From Pedococcus sp031456495 (GTDB taxonomy: Bacteria; Actinomycetota; Actinomycetes; Actinomycetales; Dermatophilaceae), in assembly GCF_031456495.1 (NCBI RefSeq), contig NZ_JAVDUW010000002.1, positions 558,001-622,000 on the forward strand: DNA of 64,000 nucleotides, written 5' to 3'. The position numbers and the translations under genes were made by a program. How positions within the stretch are numbered: the stretch's first letter is position 1; every line of letters begins with the position of its first letter. Shown here in pieces: positions 49,645-58,050 of this stretch. The notes beneath the pieces were generated by a model. It saw only the letters and a list, made by a program, of their open reading frames with translations. It was not told where the DNA came from and did no database searches.

Positions 49645-51462
49645 TCACATGCCCACCGTCACGCTCGAGGCCCCGCTGTGGTGGCGCATCCACTGAGCGG
49701 CGTGGGCCGGCTCGGCGTGGGTGGTCAGGGCCACCTGGGCGGCGTCGATCGCGGGCACGTCGACGCTGCTGACGAGGGGGTGGGCGGTGCCGCGCCGCTC
49801 CTCGTTGGGGGAGAAGAGCTCCTCACCCAGCTTCTCGCCGGGGCGCAGGCCCGTGTAGGTGATCTCGATGTCGCGGCGACCGCTCATCCGGATCAGGGTC
49901 TGCGCGACCTCGACGATCTTCACCTGCTCGCCCATGTCGAGCACCATGACCTCGCCGTCGGAGCCGATCGACGCGGCCTCGAGCACCAGCTGGCAGGCCT
50001 CTGGGATGAGCATGAAGTAGCGCTCGACGTCGGGGTGGGTGACGGTGATGGGGCCGCCGCGCTCGATCTGGGCCGTGAAGGCGTGCACCACGGAGCCGCG
50101 GGAGCCCAGCACGTTGCCGAACCGCACGGAGACGTAGCGACCGGGCTCGCGGCGGGCGAAGTCGGCGGTGAGCCGCTCGGCCACACGCTTGCTGTACCCG
50201 AGGACGCACGTCGGGTTGGCGGCCTTGTCGGTGGAGATGTTGACGAAGGTGCCGACACCGACCTCGGCGGCCGCCTGCAGCACGTTGTGGGTGCCGATGA
50301 CGTTGCTCTTCCACGCCTCCATCGGGTTGGCCTCGAGCAGCGGGAGGTGCTTGAGCGCGGCCGCGTGGAAGACGATGTCGGGACGGGTCTGGGTGAAGAC
50401 CTCGCGCATGCGGGCGACGTCGCGGATGTCGGCGAGGACGACGGTCTCGGTGTTGAGCAGGCCGTGCCCGTCGAGGCTCATCTGGGTCGACTGCAGGCCC
50501 GACTCGTCCCGGTCGAGCATGTAGAGCTTGGCCGGGCCGAAGCGCGCGATCTGCCGGCACAGCTCGGAGCCGATCGAGCCACCGGCCCCGGTCACGAGGA
50601 TGCTCTTGCCGGCGATGTGGTCGGCGATCACGGCCGTGTCCAGGTCGACGGGGCGACGCCCGAGGAGGTCGGCCACGTCGACGTTGCGCAGGTCGCCGGC
50701 GGTGGGCCGGCCCCCGATGATGTCCTTGATGGGCGGCAGCGTGAGGACCTGCAGTCCGGCGTCCTCGCCGAGCTGGGTGAGCTCGCGGATCGTCGGGGCT
50801 GAGGCTAGGGGCAGGGCGATGATGAGCACCCGCGCGTCGTACTTGGCCGCCACCGTGGCCATGTCGCTGCGCGTGCCGCGGACGCGGACGCCCTCGAACC
50901 GGAGGCGCGCCTTGGCGCGGTCGTCGTCCAGCAGGGCCACGGGCGCGTAGCCGCTGCCCTCGTCGCGGATGAGGCTGCGGGTCAGGCGCCGCCCCGCCTC
51001 GCCGGCACCGAAGATGATGGCCCGCTGCTCCTCCTTGCCGAGCAGAGCCTGACGCGCGCGCCACGAGCGGATGATGAACCGCGCGGCGAACATGCCGATC
51101 ATCGCGAAGGCGGGTGCGGTGAAGGGGACGCTGCGCGGGATCGGACCGAGGTGCAGGACGAAGACGAGGGCAAGGAGCACCAGCGTCGTCAGGGCGACCG
51201 TGCGGCCGACGTCGTAGGTCTCCTCGAACGAGCCGCGCTCGTGGCCCACGGCATACGGGCCGAACACGGTGCCGAAGAAGACCTGGGCCACGACGGCGGC
51301 CAAGGCGAACCACGCCATCGTGGACGTGAGCGTGAGCGTCATGTTGAGGTCGTAGCGCAGCCACGCCGCAAGAAAGACCGCGACCAGCCAGGCGCCGGAG
51401 TCGATGACCGCCCAGCTCCAGCGGGTCAGGCGTTCACGATGCTGACGTCTGCTCGGCGGCAT
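49645..51462 (-). CDS. membrane UDP-N-acetylglucosamine 4,6-dehydratase (PglF/CapD type)
   Basis: 605 residues. Four N-terminal membrane segments (about residues 15-110), a Rossmann domain (IIFGAGEAGRRLTRSL near 135), then the catalytic SDR (VTGAGGSIGSELCRQI; HAAALKHLPLLEANP; STDKAANPTCVLGYSKRVAE). Forms UDP-4-keto-6-deoxy-GlcNAc, the substrate for the aminotransferase at 45720. ATG 51462 has AAGGA seven bases upstream; GTG 51483 would add seven residues. Confidence 0.9.
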   Translation of the reverse strand: MPPSRRQHRERLTRWSWAVIDSGAWLVAVFLAAWLRYDLNMTLTLTSTMAWFALAAVVAQVFFGTVFGPYAVGHERGSFEETYDVGRTVALTTLVLLALVFVLHLGPIPRSVPFTAPAFAMIGMFAARFIIRSWRARQALLGKEEQRAIIFGAGEAGRRLTRSLIRDEGSGYAPVALLDDDRAKARLRFEGVRVRGTRSDMATVAAKYDARVLIIALPLASAPTIRELTQLGEDAGLQVLTLPPIKDIIGGRPTAGDLRNVDVADLLGRRPVDLDTAVIADHIAGKSILVTGAGGSIGSELCRQIARFGPAKLYMLDRDESGLQSTQMSLDGHGLLNTETVVLADIRDVARMREVFTQTRPDIVFHAAALKHLPLLEANPMEAWKSNVIGTHNVLQAAAEVGVGTFVNISTDKAANPTCVLGYSKRVAERLTADFARREPGRYVSVRFGNVLGSRGSVVHAFTAQIERGGPITVTHPDVERYFMLIPEACQLVLEAASIGSDGEVMVLDMGEQVKIVEVAQTLIRMSGRRDIEITYTGLRPGEKLGEELFSPNEERRGTAHPLVSSVDVPAIDAAQVALTTHAEPAHAAQWMRHHSGASSVTVGM

Positions 51463-51514
51463 CGCTCGTCCTTCCATTTCCACTGTCTCCCCGGCAAAAC
51501 CGTCGGAAGTTTAC

Positions 51515-51571
51515 AGGTGAAACGGACCCAACCCGTGCATCTGGGGTGGTCCGTTCAGCCGGATTTCACCT
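51515..51571. promoter_or_regulatory. interrupted inverted repeat upstream of the membrane dehydratase gene
   Basis: AGGTGAAA-CGGACC (51515-51528) pairs with GGTCCG (51548-51553) and TTTCACCT (51564-51571) across unequal spacers. It lies 53-109 bases upstream of the dehydratase start in an AT-richer gap: a possible operator or attenuator. Confidence 0.35.
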
Positions 51572-51613
51572 CCTGCACGACTTCTGACCTGCGAAAACGC
51601 TGGGAACCGGCGG

Positions 51614-52231
51614 TCAGTCCGGCGTGTCCACCTGCTGAGCCAGCTCGCGGTACCACGCCGTGCACGCGGCATACGAAGGCAGGAGGCCACGCTCCCGGGC
51701 CTCGGCCAGCGAGGGGGCCGCGGCGTCTGCCGCCGACACGATCGGCTCGATGCCCCCGGGCAGGTCCAGGCCGAGCTCGGGGTCCCGGGCGTCGAGCGCC
51801 CGCTCGCGCCCCGGCACGAAGGGAGTGGAGCAGTGGAAGAGCGCGGTAGAGGTGTCCTCGAGAGCGAACAGGGCGTGCCCGACGCCCTCGGGGACGTAGA
51901 CCACTCGCCGGTCGCGGGTGTCGAGGACGACCGAGTCCCACTGCCCGAACGTCGGGCTGCCGACGCGCACGTCGACGACGAAGTCGAGGAACGAGCCCCC
52001 CACGGCGGTGACGTACTTCGCCTGCGACGGCGCCACGTCGGCGTAGTGGATCCCCCGGAGGGCGCCCCTGCGCGAGACCGAGACGTTCGTCTGCAGCACG
52101 CGCAGGGGGTGGCCGATCGCCGCGGCCAGCGGCTCGGACTGGAAGGGGGCGGTGAACAGCCCGCGGTCGTCGGCGAACTGCGGTGGCGTGACCACCAGGG
52201 CGTCCGCGATGGCGAGGGGGCGGACGTCCAT
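51614..52231 (-). CDS. rmlC: dTDP-4-dehydrorhamnose 3,5-epimerase family protein
   Basis: 205 residues, a cupin of the RmlC family: ADDRGLFTAPF, NVSVSRRGALRGIHY with the catalytic His, and VPEGVGHALFALEDTS. The ALFHCSTPF segment that follows is less typical, so substrate specificity (3,5- versus single epimerisation) is uncertain. Divergent from rmlD. RmlA and RmlB are not in the window. Confidence 0.82.
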   Translation of the reverse strand: MDVRPLAIADALVVTPPQFADDRGLFTAPFQSEPLAAAIGHPLRVLQTNVSVSRRGALRGIHYADVAPSQAKYVTAVGGSFLDFVVDVRVGSPTFGQWDSVVLDTRDRRVVYVPEGVGHALFALEDTSTALFHCSTPFVPGRERALDARDPELGLDLPGGIEPIVSAADAAAPSLAEARERGLLPSYAACTAWYRELAQQVDTPD

Positions 52232-52306
52232 CACGCGCCTGCCGGGGATGCTGCCGTCATGCGCACGAACGCTACCCACCCCGCGGCGAGGGCTACGCTC
52301 GGCGTC

Positions 52307-52366
52307 GTGGCAGGCGCACCCACGAGTCCCCGGTCCCAGATCCGTCGTCGCCGGGCGCCGGCATGA
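52307..52366 (+). CDS. 19-codon upstream ORF overlapping the rmlD start
   Basis: GTG 52307 lies seven bases after a TACGCT -10 (52294-52299), matching the leaderless pattern of other genes here. It encodes VAGAPTSPRSQ then RRRRAPA-type residues, and its TGA overlaps the rmlD ATG. rmlD has no ribosome binding site of its own, so coupled translation through this short ORF is plausible. Confidence 0.4.
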   Translation: MAGAPTSPRSQIRRRRAPA

Positions 52367-53238
52367 CCCGCTGGGCAGTCACCGGCGCCGGGGGCCTGCT
52401 GGGGCTCGACCTGCAGGTGGCGCTCGCGCTCTCGGGCGTCGACGAGAAGTCGGTGACCGCGCTCACCCACGCCGACCTCGACGTGACCGACCGCGACGCC
52501 GTCCGGGAGGCGGTGCGCGGCCACGACGTCGTCGTCAACTGTGCGGCTGTCTCCCCGGCAGAGGGAGGCGAGCGCGACGAGCCGGCAGCCTTCGCCGTCA
52601 ACGCGGTCGGCGCGGCGAACGTCGCCGCAGCCTGCCGCGAGACCGGCACGCGCCTGGTCCACGTGTCCTGCCACTCCGTGTTCTCCGGCGACTCCGACGA
52701 GCCGTATGCCGAGGACGCGCCGCTAGCTCCCCGCTCGGCATACGGGCGGACCAAGGCTGCGGGCGAGTGGGCGGTCGAGGCGCACTGCCACCAGGCGTGG
52801 ATCGTGCGGACGGGGTGGCTCTACGGCGGGGGAGCCCCCAACGTCGTCAAGGAGTGGGCCCGGCTCGCCGCGTCGGGGGAGCGGGTGCCGGTCGCCGAGG
52901 ACCAGCACGGGCAGCCGACGTGGACCATGGACGTCGCCGAGGCGGTCCTGCGGCTGGTCGGGGAGGGCGCACCGTTCGGGGTGTGGCACGCCACCAGCCG
53001 CGGCGAGACGAGCCTGGTGGGCTTCGCGCGGGCGGTGCTCGAAGGGCTGGGCCACGACCCCGACCTGGTGGAGGCCGTGCGCGCGGACGGTTCTCCGGAA
53101 GGTGCGCCCCGGCGGATCTACGGCGTCCTCGGCCACGACGCGTGGCGGATGGCTCGGCTGCCGCTGCTGCCGGACTGGCGCGAGAGCCTGGCCGCGGCGC
53201 TTCCCGACGTGGTCGCCCCCGGGGCCCCCGAGGCCTGA
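52363..53238 (+). CDS. rmlD: dTDP-4-dehydrorhamnose reductase family protein
   Basis: 291 residues, SDR with GAGGLLGLD near the start, the YGRTKAAGEW catalytic Tyr-Lys, VRTGWLYGGG and the DQHGQPTWTMDVAEA segment characteristic of RmlD. Reduces the 4-keto group of dTDP-6-deoxy-L-lyxo-4-hexulose. No ribosome binding site precedes the ATG. Divergent with rmlC across 131 bases. Confidence 0.87.
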   Translation: MTRWAVTGAGGLLGLDLQVALALSGVDEKSVTALTHADLDVTDRDAVREAVRGHDVVVNCAAVSPAEGGERDEPAAFAVNAVGAANVAAACRETGTRLVHVSCHSVFSGDSDEPYAEDAPLAPRSAYGRTKAAGEWAVEAHCHQAWIVRTGWLYGGGAPNVVKEWARLAASGERVPVAEDQHGQPTWTMDVAEAVLRLVGEGAPFGVWHATSRGETSLVGFARAVLEGLGHDPDLVEAVRADGSPEGAPRRIYGVLGHDAWRMARLPLLPDWRESLAAALPDVVAPGAPEA

Positions 53239-53323
53239 GCCCATCCCGGGAGGCGGCGCCCTGGTCCGCCGACGGGAACCGGTCCGGCGGCGCGTGCCGG
53301 GCCTGCCGCTGGAGCCGACGGGT

Positions 53324-54475
53324 CTAGAGCAGGCCCATCTCCTGCTTGACGGTGAGCACCCTGAGCGCGGCCGCGTCGAGCTGCGCGGCGAAGGCCGGGT
53401 CGGCCGAGCACTTGGCGGCCAGGGCCTTGAACATGGCCTCCGTCTGGGTGGGGTCGACGGTGAGGACGAGGTCACCGCCCGCGGAGATGAACTTGACCGC
53501 CCGGGCACCTGGCGTCCAGGCGGTGACGGCCCTGGCGTTGCCGAGGTCGTCCGACACCACGACTCCGGTGAAGCCCAGGTCGTGGCGGACCATGCCGGAG
53601 ATGACGGTGCGCGAGAACACGGCCGGGTTGGCCGGGTCGATGCGGGTGTAGATGGCGTTGGAGACCATGAGCACACGGGCACCGGCCTGCGTGGAGGCGC
53701 GGAACGGCGCGAGGTACGGGTCGGTCCGGGTCGTCGTCCGGTCCGTGACCCCGCGTGTGGTGTCCGTGTTGGCGGTCACGCGACCCAACCCCGGGAAGTG
53801 CTTGGCGGTCACCATGACGCCGGCGGCACGCATGCCCTTGGTGAACGCCACGGAGTGCGACGACACGGTGGCCGGCGTGTAGCCGAACTCGCGGTACACG
53901 GCACCGATCGGCGGGTTGTGGGGTGCGAAGGCGGCGCTGGGGACGGTGTCGGCGACCGGCGCGAGGTCGAGGTTCACGCCGGCCGCCTTGAGCTGCCCGC
54001 CCCAGCGGCGGGCCGAGTACTGCAGCGAGCTGGGGGCCCACGTCCCCTGGTGCAGTGCTGTGGGCAGGTTCGTGAAGCCCGGGCCCTTGAGGACCTGGAC
54101 GTACCCGCCCTCCTGGTCGGTCGAGACCATGAGCCGCACGCGCGAGGTGGCGGCGTAGGTGGCGCGGGCCTGCAGGCGCGATGTCACGGCGCTCGTCGCC
54201 ACGACACCCGCGGTGCTCCGACCGGTGAGGATCACCGAGCCGACGTGGTACGTCGATATCGCGCGGGCGGTCGCGCTGCTGACGCCGGTCGCGGGGGTCC
54301 CCACCATCAGGACCTCGCCGATGCGCTGGGCCCGTGTCATGCGCGCCAGCGCGAGCTGCGCAGCGGTCGGCGTGGTCGTGGCTGCCTGCGCGCTGCCCGC
54401 GGCCGGTCCGGTGGGGAGGGCAACGGCCGCCGTCACGAGCACCGCTGCCGCTGCCGAGAACTGTGTGCGGCTCAT
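53324..54475 (-). CDS. secreted glycoside hydrolase family 3 (beta-N-acetylhexosaminidase-like)
   Basis: 383 residues. A signal peptide (to about residue 31, AQA) is followed by the GH3 barrel: VSTDQEGGYVQVLKGPGFTN, AGVNLDLAPVADT, the KHFPGLG loop with its catalytic His, and the nucleophile Asp in VVVSDDLGN. Single-domain NagZ-like enzymes cleave GlcNAc from peptidoglycan or glycans; being exported, this one would act on wall or external polymers. No lipobox. Confidence 0.88.
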   Translation of the reverse strand: MSRTQFSAAAAVLVTAAVALPTGPAAGSAQAATTTPTAAQLALARMTRAQRIGEVLMVGTPATGVSSATARAISTYHVGSVILTGRSTAGVVATSAVTSRLQARATYAATSRVRLMVSTDQEGGYVQVLKGPGFTNLPTALHQGTWAPSSLQYSARRWGGQLKAAGVNLDLAPVADTVPSAAFAPHNPPIGAVYREFGYTPATVSSHSVAFTKGMRAAGVMVTAKHFPGLGRVTANTDTTRGVTDRTTTRTDPYLAPFRASTQAGARVLMVSNAIYTRIDPANPAVFSRTVISGMVRHDLGFTGVVVSDDLGNARAVTAWTPGARAVKFISAGGDLVLTVDPTQTEAMFKALAAKCSADPAFAAQLDAAALRVLTVKQEMGLL

Positions 54476-54586
54476 GACCGGCTCCCTCCGCCCGCAGTGG
54501 CTGCCTCACGCAGGAACTGCCTCACCCTGTTCGACGTGCGGGCGGGTCAGTCGGTTGGCGCCCGGCGCGGGGTCGAGCGTGACAGG

Positions 54587-55555
54587 TCAGCGCTCGCGCG
54601 TCCGGGTTTCCGTCGAAGTGCGCGCGCTGCGGCGGCGGAGCAGCACGGTGAGGGCGTGCGGTGCACCCGTGAGCCCCCGCCCCCAGCGGCGCAGGTGGAG
54701 CCCGGCGAGCTGCGCCCGGCTGAGGTCGGCGGCCGACGTGGACGCGACGAAGTGCTCGCGCGGCGGCACCAGCGCCCGCCCCAGGACCGCGGCCCGCGCG
54801 CGCCACGGTGCCTCGGTCAGCTCGACGAGCCACACGGTCCCCACCCCGTGGCCCTGCCGGCGCAGCTCCCAGTCGACGAGGCGGTCCTCCTCCTCCGGCG
54901 ACAAGGGCAGGGGAGAGGTGCCGGCCAGCCGGAGCAGCTCCGCACCGGTCCCGGACGCGCCGGTGTCCCGGGCGAGGCCGCGCAACGCGTCCCGGTCGGC
55001 GGGGGTGAGGTTCGCGAGTACCGCGCCCAGGTGCGCCAGGTCCTGCCGGGACTGTGCCTTCTCCGGGTCTCGAAGGGCGTGCAGGCCCACGACGAGCGCC
55101 TGACCGAGGCGGTCCGGCGTCGGGGCCGGGCGACCTGCGACCTCCACGTCGGTGCGGCGCTCCCACAGGGCGTCGAAGGCGGCCGACGGGTCCGCGAGGA
55201 AGCCGGGGAAGCTGTAGTGGACGTCGACGTCGACCGGCCAGTGCGGGTGGATGTAGTGGGCGGAGTGGTCGAAGGCGAACTCACCGGCATACCGCAGCGA
55301 CCCCAGAGGCGTGCGCAGTTGCCAGCCGGCTGCCTCCATGGCTGCGCACGTGGCGTCGAACGACGCTGGGTCGACCAGCACGTCCACGTCGCTCGACGGC
55401 CTGGCCGGCCGCACCCCCAGCGCGACGGCGGTGGGCCCCTTGACGAACAGCGCCCGTGCGCCGGTGCGCTCGGTGACCCGGGCGACCAGCGCGTGCGCGA
55501 GCAGCACCGCCTCGTCCTGCTGCAGCTCCGTCTGCTGCGGCGCGCCCTGCGTCAC
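54587..55555 (-). CDS. nucleotidyltransferase-fold protein (NTP_transf_5-like)
   Basis: 322 residues. An N-terminal nucleotidyltransferase-like core has FVKGPTAVALG and the paired aspartates in SSDVDVLVD; VDVDVHYSF follows. The C-terminal half is helical. Members are common in polysaccharide and natural-product clusters, with unclear reactions. GTG 55555 follows a CATACT -10 by six bases (leaderless), divergent from the reductase gene. Confidence 0.7.
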   Translation of the reverse strand: MTQGAPQQTELQQDEAVLLAHALVARVTERTGARALFVKGPTAVALGVRPARPSSDVDVLVDPASFDATCAAMEAAGWQLRTPLGSLRYAGEFAFDHSAHYIHPHWPVDVDVHYSFPGFLADPSAAFDALWERRTDVEVAGRPAPTPDRLGQALVVGLHALRDPEKAQSRQDLAHLGAVLANLTPADRDALRGLARDTGASGTGAELLRLAGTSPLPLSPEEEDRLVDWELRRQGHGVGTVWLVELTEAPWRARAAVLGRALVPPREHFVASTSAADLSRAQLAGLHLRRWGRGLTGAPHALTVLLRRRSARTSTETRTRER

Positions 55556-55561
55556 CCGCGG

Positions 55562-55607
55562 AGTATGACACCGGCCACGGTGCGCCGGCGGCAGGTCGCA
55601 CTAGGGT
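55562..55607. promoter_or_regulatory. divergent leaderless promoters: nucleotidyltransferase and reductase genes
   Basis: CATACT on the minus strand (55567-55562) lies six bases before GTG 55555; TAGGGT on the plus strand (55602-55607) lies six bases before ATG 55614. The two start codons are 58 bases apart. Confidence 0.5.
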
Positions 55608-55613
55608 CGACCC

Positions 55614-56585
55614 ATGCTCGCCGTCTACGCGAAGTCCCAGTCCGCCGACGACCCGCTGTCCGGTCTGGAGGTGGGGGAGCGCCCCGACCCGACGCCGCGT
55701 GAGGGATGGACCACCGTCACGCTGCGGACCGCGGGCCTGAACCACCACGACGTCTGGTCGCTCAAGGGCGTCGGGCTGCCCGCCGACCGGCTGCCGATGG
55801 TCCTCGGCTGCGACGGTGCGGGGGTCGACGAGGACGGCAACGAGGTCATCGTCCACGCCGTCGTGCCCAGCGACGGCTGGCAGGGCGACGAGACCCTCGA
55901 CCCGCGGCGCACGCTGCTGTCCGAGCTGCACGACGGGACGCTGGCCGAGAAGGTCGCCGTGCCGCGGCACAACCTGGTGCCCAAGCCCGAGGGGCTGTCG
56001 TGGGAGCACGCGGCCTGCCTCTCCACGGCGTGGCTCACGGCATACCGGATGCTCTTCACCAACGCGGGGCTCACGCCGGGCGCCACCGTCCTCGTGCAGG
56101 GTGCAGGCGGCGGCGTCTCCACCGCCCTGGTGCAGCTGGGCGCGGCCGCCGGCTACCGCATGTGGGTCACCTCGCGGGACGAGTCCAAGGGGCAGCGCGC
56201 ACTCGAGATCGGAGCGGACCGGGCGTTCGCGAACGGCGAGCGGCTGCCCGAGCGGGTGGATGCCGTGATGGAGACCGTCGGCGCGGCGACGTGGTCGCAC
56301 TCGGTCAACTCCCTGAACCCGGGCGGCACGATCGTCATCTCCGGGGCGACCTCGGGCGACGCCCCGGCCAAGGCCGAGCTCACCAAGATCTTCTTCAAGC
56401 AGCTGCGGGTCGTCGGCTCGACCATGGGCACCAGGCTCGAGCTGGAGCGGCTGGCGCGGTTCGTGGTGCAGCGGGGGATCGAGCCGGTGGTCGACAGCGT
56501 CCTGCCGCTCGCCGACGCGCGCACCGGGTTCGAGCGGATGGCGGGCGGCGACGTCTTCGGGAAGGTGGTCTTCACCGTCTCGTGA
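55614..56585 (+). CDS. zinc-binding alcohol dehydrogenase-superfamily reductase (quinone oxidoreductase-like)
   Basis: 323 residues of the medium-chain dehydrogenase/reductase family: LNHHDVWSLKG, LGCDGAGVV-type segment (LGCDGAGVDEDG), VLVQGAGGGVSTALVQLG for NAD(P)H binding. The structural-zinc cysteine cluster is missing, pointing to a zinc-independent or quinone-reductase-like enzyme. Substrate unknown. Confidence 0.85.
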   Translation: MLAVYAKSQSADDPLSGLEVGERPDPTPREGWTTVTLRTAGLNHHDVWSLKGVGLPADRLPMVLGCDGAGVDEDGNEVIVHAVVPSDGWQGDETLDPRRTLLSELHDGTLAEKVAVPRHNLVPKPEGLSWEHAACLSTAWLTAYRMLFTNAGLTPGATVLVQGAGGGVSTALVQLGAAAGYRMWVTSRDESKGQRALEIGADRAFANGERLPERVDAVMETVGAATWSHSVNSLNPGGTIVISGATSGDAPAKAELTKIFFKQLRVVGSTMGTRLELERLARFVVQRGIEPVVDSVLPLADARTGFERMAGGDVFGKVVFTVS

Positions 56586-56686
56586 CCGGCGGGTTTCGTG
56601 CTGCTGGAACGGTTTGGGTCGGTCTGCGCGGGGTCAGCCCGTGAATCGCTCAGGCGCCTTTCAGGAATCAGGCGTATCAAGGAACC

Positions 56687-56914
56687 ATGACGGAACAACC
56701 GCACCAGCCGCACTCCCCCGACGAGGTGATCGACCCCCGGTGGACTCGCTTGATGCGGACCAAGCCGGAGGCGCCGGCCTCCGAGGCCGGCGCCGGCCAG
56801 CACCCCCACCTCGGCGACGAGATGCGCGCCATCATCGAGCCGTGGGAGGACGGGCAGCGCACGACCCGCGAGACGCTCAAGGCGCTCAAGGACCTCGCCG
56901 ACGACGCCCTCTGA
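56687..56914 (+). CDS. conserved-looking small acidic protein, unknown
   Basis: 75 residues, start supported by AAGGA six bases upstream. The C-terminal part (GDEMRAIIEPWEDGQRTTRETLKALKDLADDAL-like pattern) is predicted helical; the N-terminus is polar. No Cys, no membrane segment, no recognised domain. Transcribed away from the SGNH gene's end. Confidence 0.55.
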   Translation: MTEQPHQPHSPDEVIDPRWTRLMRTKPEAPASEAGAGQHPHLGDEMRAIIEPWEDGQRTTRETLKALKDLADDAL

Positions 56915-56983
56915 CGTCAGGCGCACCAGCACGTCCCCCGGGGCGCACCCCGGGACCTCGGTGCGCCCGGGAGGGCGCTGGGC

Positions 56984-57634
56984 TCAGCGCGGGCTGATCT
57001 GCAGCCAGTCGTACCAGCCGTTGTGCAGCACGAGCCACGCGATGAGGCCGTAGCCGGCCTGCCCCGGGTGGTGCGGCACGGAGCTGGCCGCGAGGTCGCT
57101 CTGCCACTGCTCGTGCCCCAGCAGCGGGCTGAAGCAGTCGACGAACGGCACCCCACGCCGCGAGCACACGTCGCCCTGCGCCTCGACGAGCACGTCGAGC
57201 TTCTCGTTGACCTCCGAGTCGTCGGTTGGTGCAGGGCTGACCACGAAGGTCCCGATGCCCGCGCTCGCCGCGTCGTCGAGGATGTTCGCCAGGTTGAGGC
57301 GGTGCCGGGCGAGTGAGACGCCGGCTGCCGCGTCGTTGCCGCCGATCGAGACGACCAGCCGCTTCTCGGACCGGCCGGCCCAGCGCGGTGCGCACTCGGA
57401 CTTCCAGCGCCCGAGCAGGTCCGCCGTGGTGTCGCCCCGGACCCCGAGGTTGTATGCCGTGAGCGCCAGGTCCGGGTGCTGCGTGCGCCCGACGACCCTG
57501 GTCACCCAGCCCTGGCCCTTGGGGTCGCCGACCCCCGCCACCATGGACGCGCCGAGGAACACCAGGGCGACGTCCCGCTGGCCCTCGGTGGACACCTGGA
57601 ACTCGGCGCTCGGGGTGAAGGTCGGTTCGCTCAC
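56984..57634 (-). CDS. SGNH/GDSL-type esterase
   Basis: 216 residues, cytosolic. Block I FLGASMVAGVG (nucleophile Ser), block II LGVRGDTT, block III SIGGNDA, block V HHPGQAGYGLIAW with the His. GTG 57634 starts three bases after the DUF6104 stop, so the two are one operon. Substrate unknown. Confidence 0.87.
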   Translation of the reverse strand: MSEPTFTPSAEFQVSTEGQRDVALVFLGASMVAGVGDPKGQGWVTRVVGRTQHPDLALTAYNLGVRGDTTADLLGRWKSECAPRWAGRSEKRLVVSIGGNDAAAGVSLARHRLNLANILDDAASAGIGTFVVSPAPTDDSEVNEKLDVLVEAQGDVCSRRGVPFVDCFSPLLGHEQWQSDLAASSVPHHPGQAGYGLIAWLVLHNGWYDWLQISPR

Positions 57635-57637
57635 GCG

Positions 57638-57814
57638 TCAGTCCTCGTCGTCGTCGAGCCGGGCCAGCCAGGTGGCCAGCCGCTCGACGGGGGTCTCGAA
57701 TTCGGGGTTGAGGTCCACGAACGTGCGCAGCTGGTCGGCGAGCCACTCGAAGGTGACCTCCTCCTCGCCACGGCGAGCAGCCAGCTCCTCGATGCCACGG
57801 TCGGTGAAGTACAC
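57638..57814 (-). CDS. DUF6104 family small protein
   Basis: 58 residues, beginning VYFTDRGIEELAARRG and ending FETPVERLATWLARLDDDED, a close fit to the actinobacterial DUF6104 family (about 60 residues). GTG 57814 is chosen because the family starts at the YFTDRG motif; a longer in-frame extension upstream is not family-like. Function unknown. Confidence 0.85.
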   Translation of the reverse strand: MYFTDRGIEELAARRGEEEVTFEWLADQLRTFVDLNPEFETPVERLATWLARLDDDED

Positions 57815-57926
57815 GGCTGCAAGGCTACGGGAGGTGACCTGCGCACCTGCGGCAGGCACGCGGCATACCGCCCACGCTCTGGCCCGCGACACGGTCCCTG
57901 AGGCAACGCGCCCACCCACCCGACAC

Positions 57927-57997
57927 GCAAAACGGCAGTTGCTGACGTGAAACGGGGGAGATGAACTGCCGTTTCACGCACGCAACTGCCGTTTTGC
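57927..57997. repeat. nested inverted repeat built on AACTGCCGTTT
   Basis: The outer arms 57927-57942 and 57982-57997 are perfect 16-base inverted copies. Inside, GTGAAACGG (57947-57955) pairs with CCGTTTCAC (57969-57977). The word AACTGCCGTTT therefore occurs twice directly (57964-57974, 57984-57994) and once inverted (57930-57940). It lies in the 236-base gap between the 3' end of kgd and DUF6104. Confidence 0.75.
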
Positions 57998-58050
57998 AGA
58001 GAGAGGCGACTCCGGCCGGCCGGGTCGCCTCCCTCGTGAGGACCGTCAGG

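Noticed and set aside
56664..56689. Second sigma-R promoter (GGAAT at 56664-56668) before the 75-residue protein
   Set aside because: No GTT occurs at the required 18-base spacing (ATG sits there instead), and AAGGA already serves as ribosome binding site.
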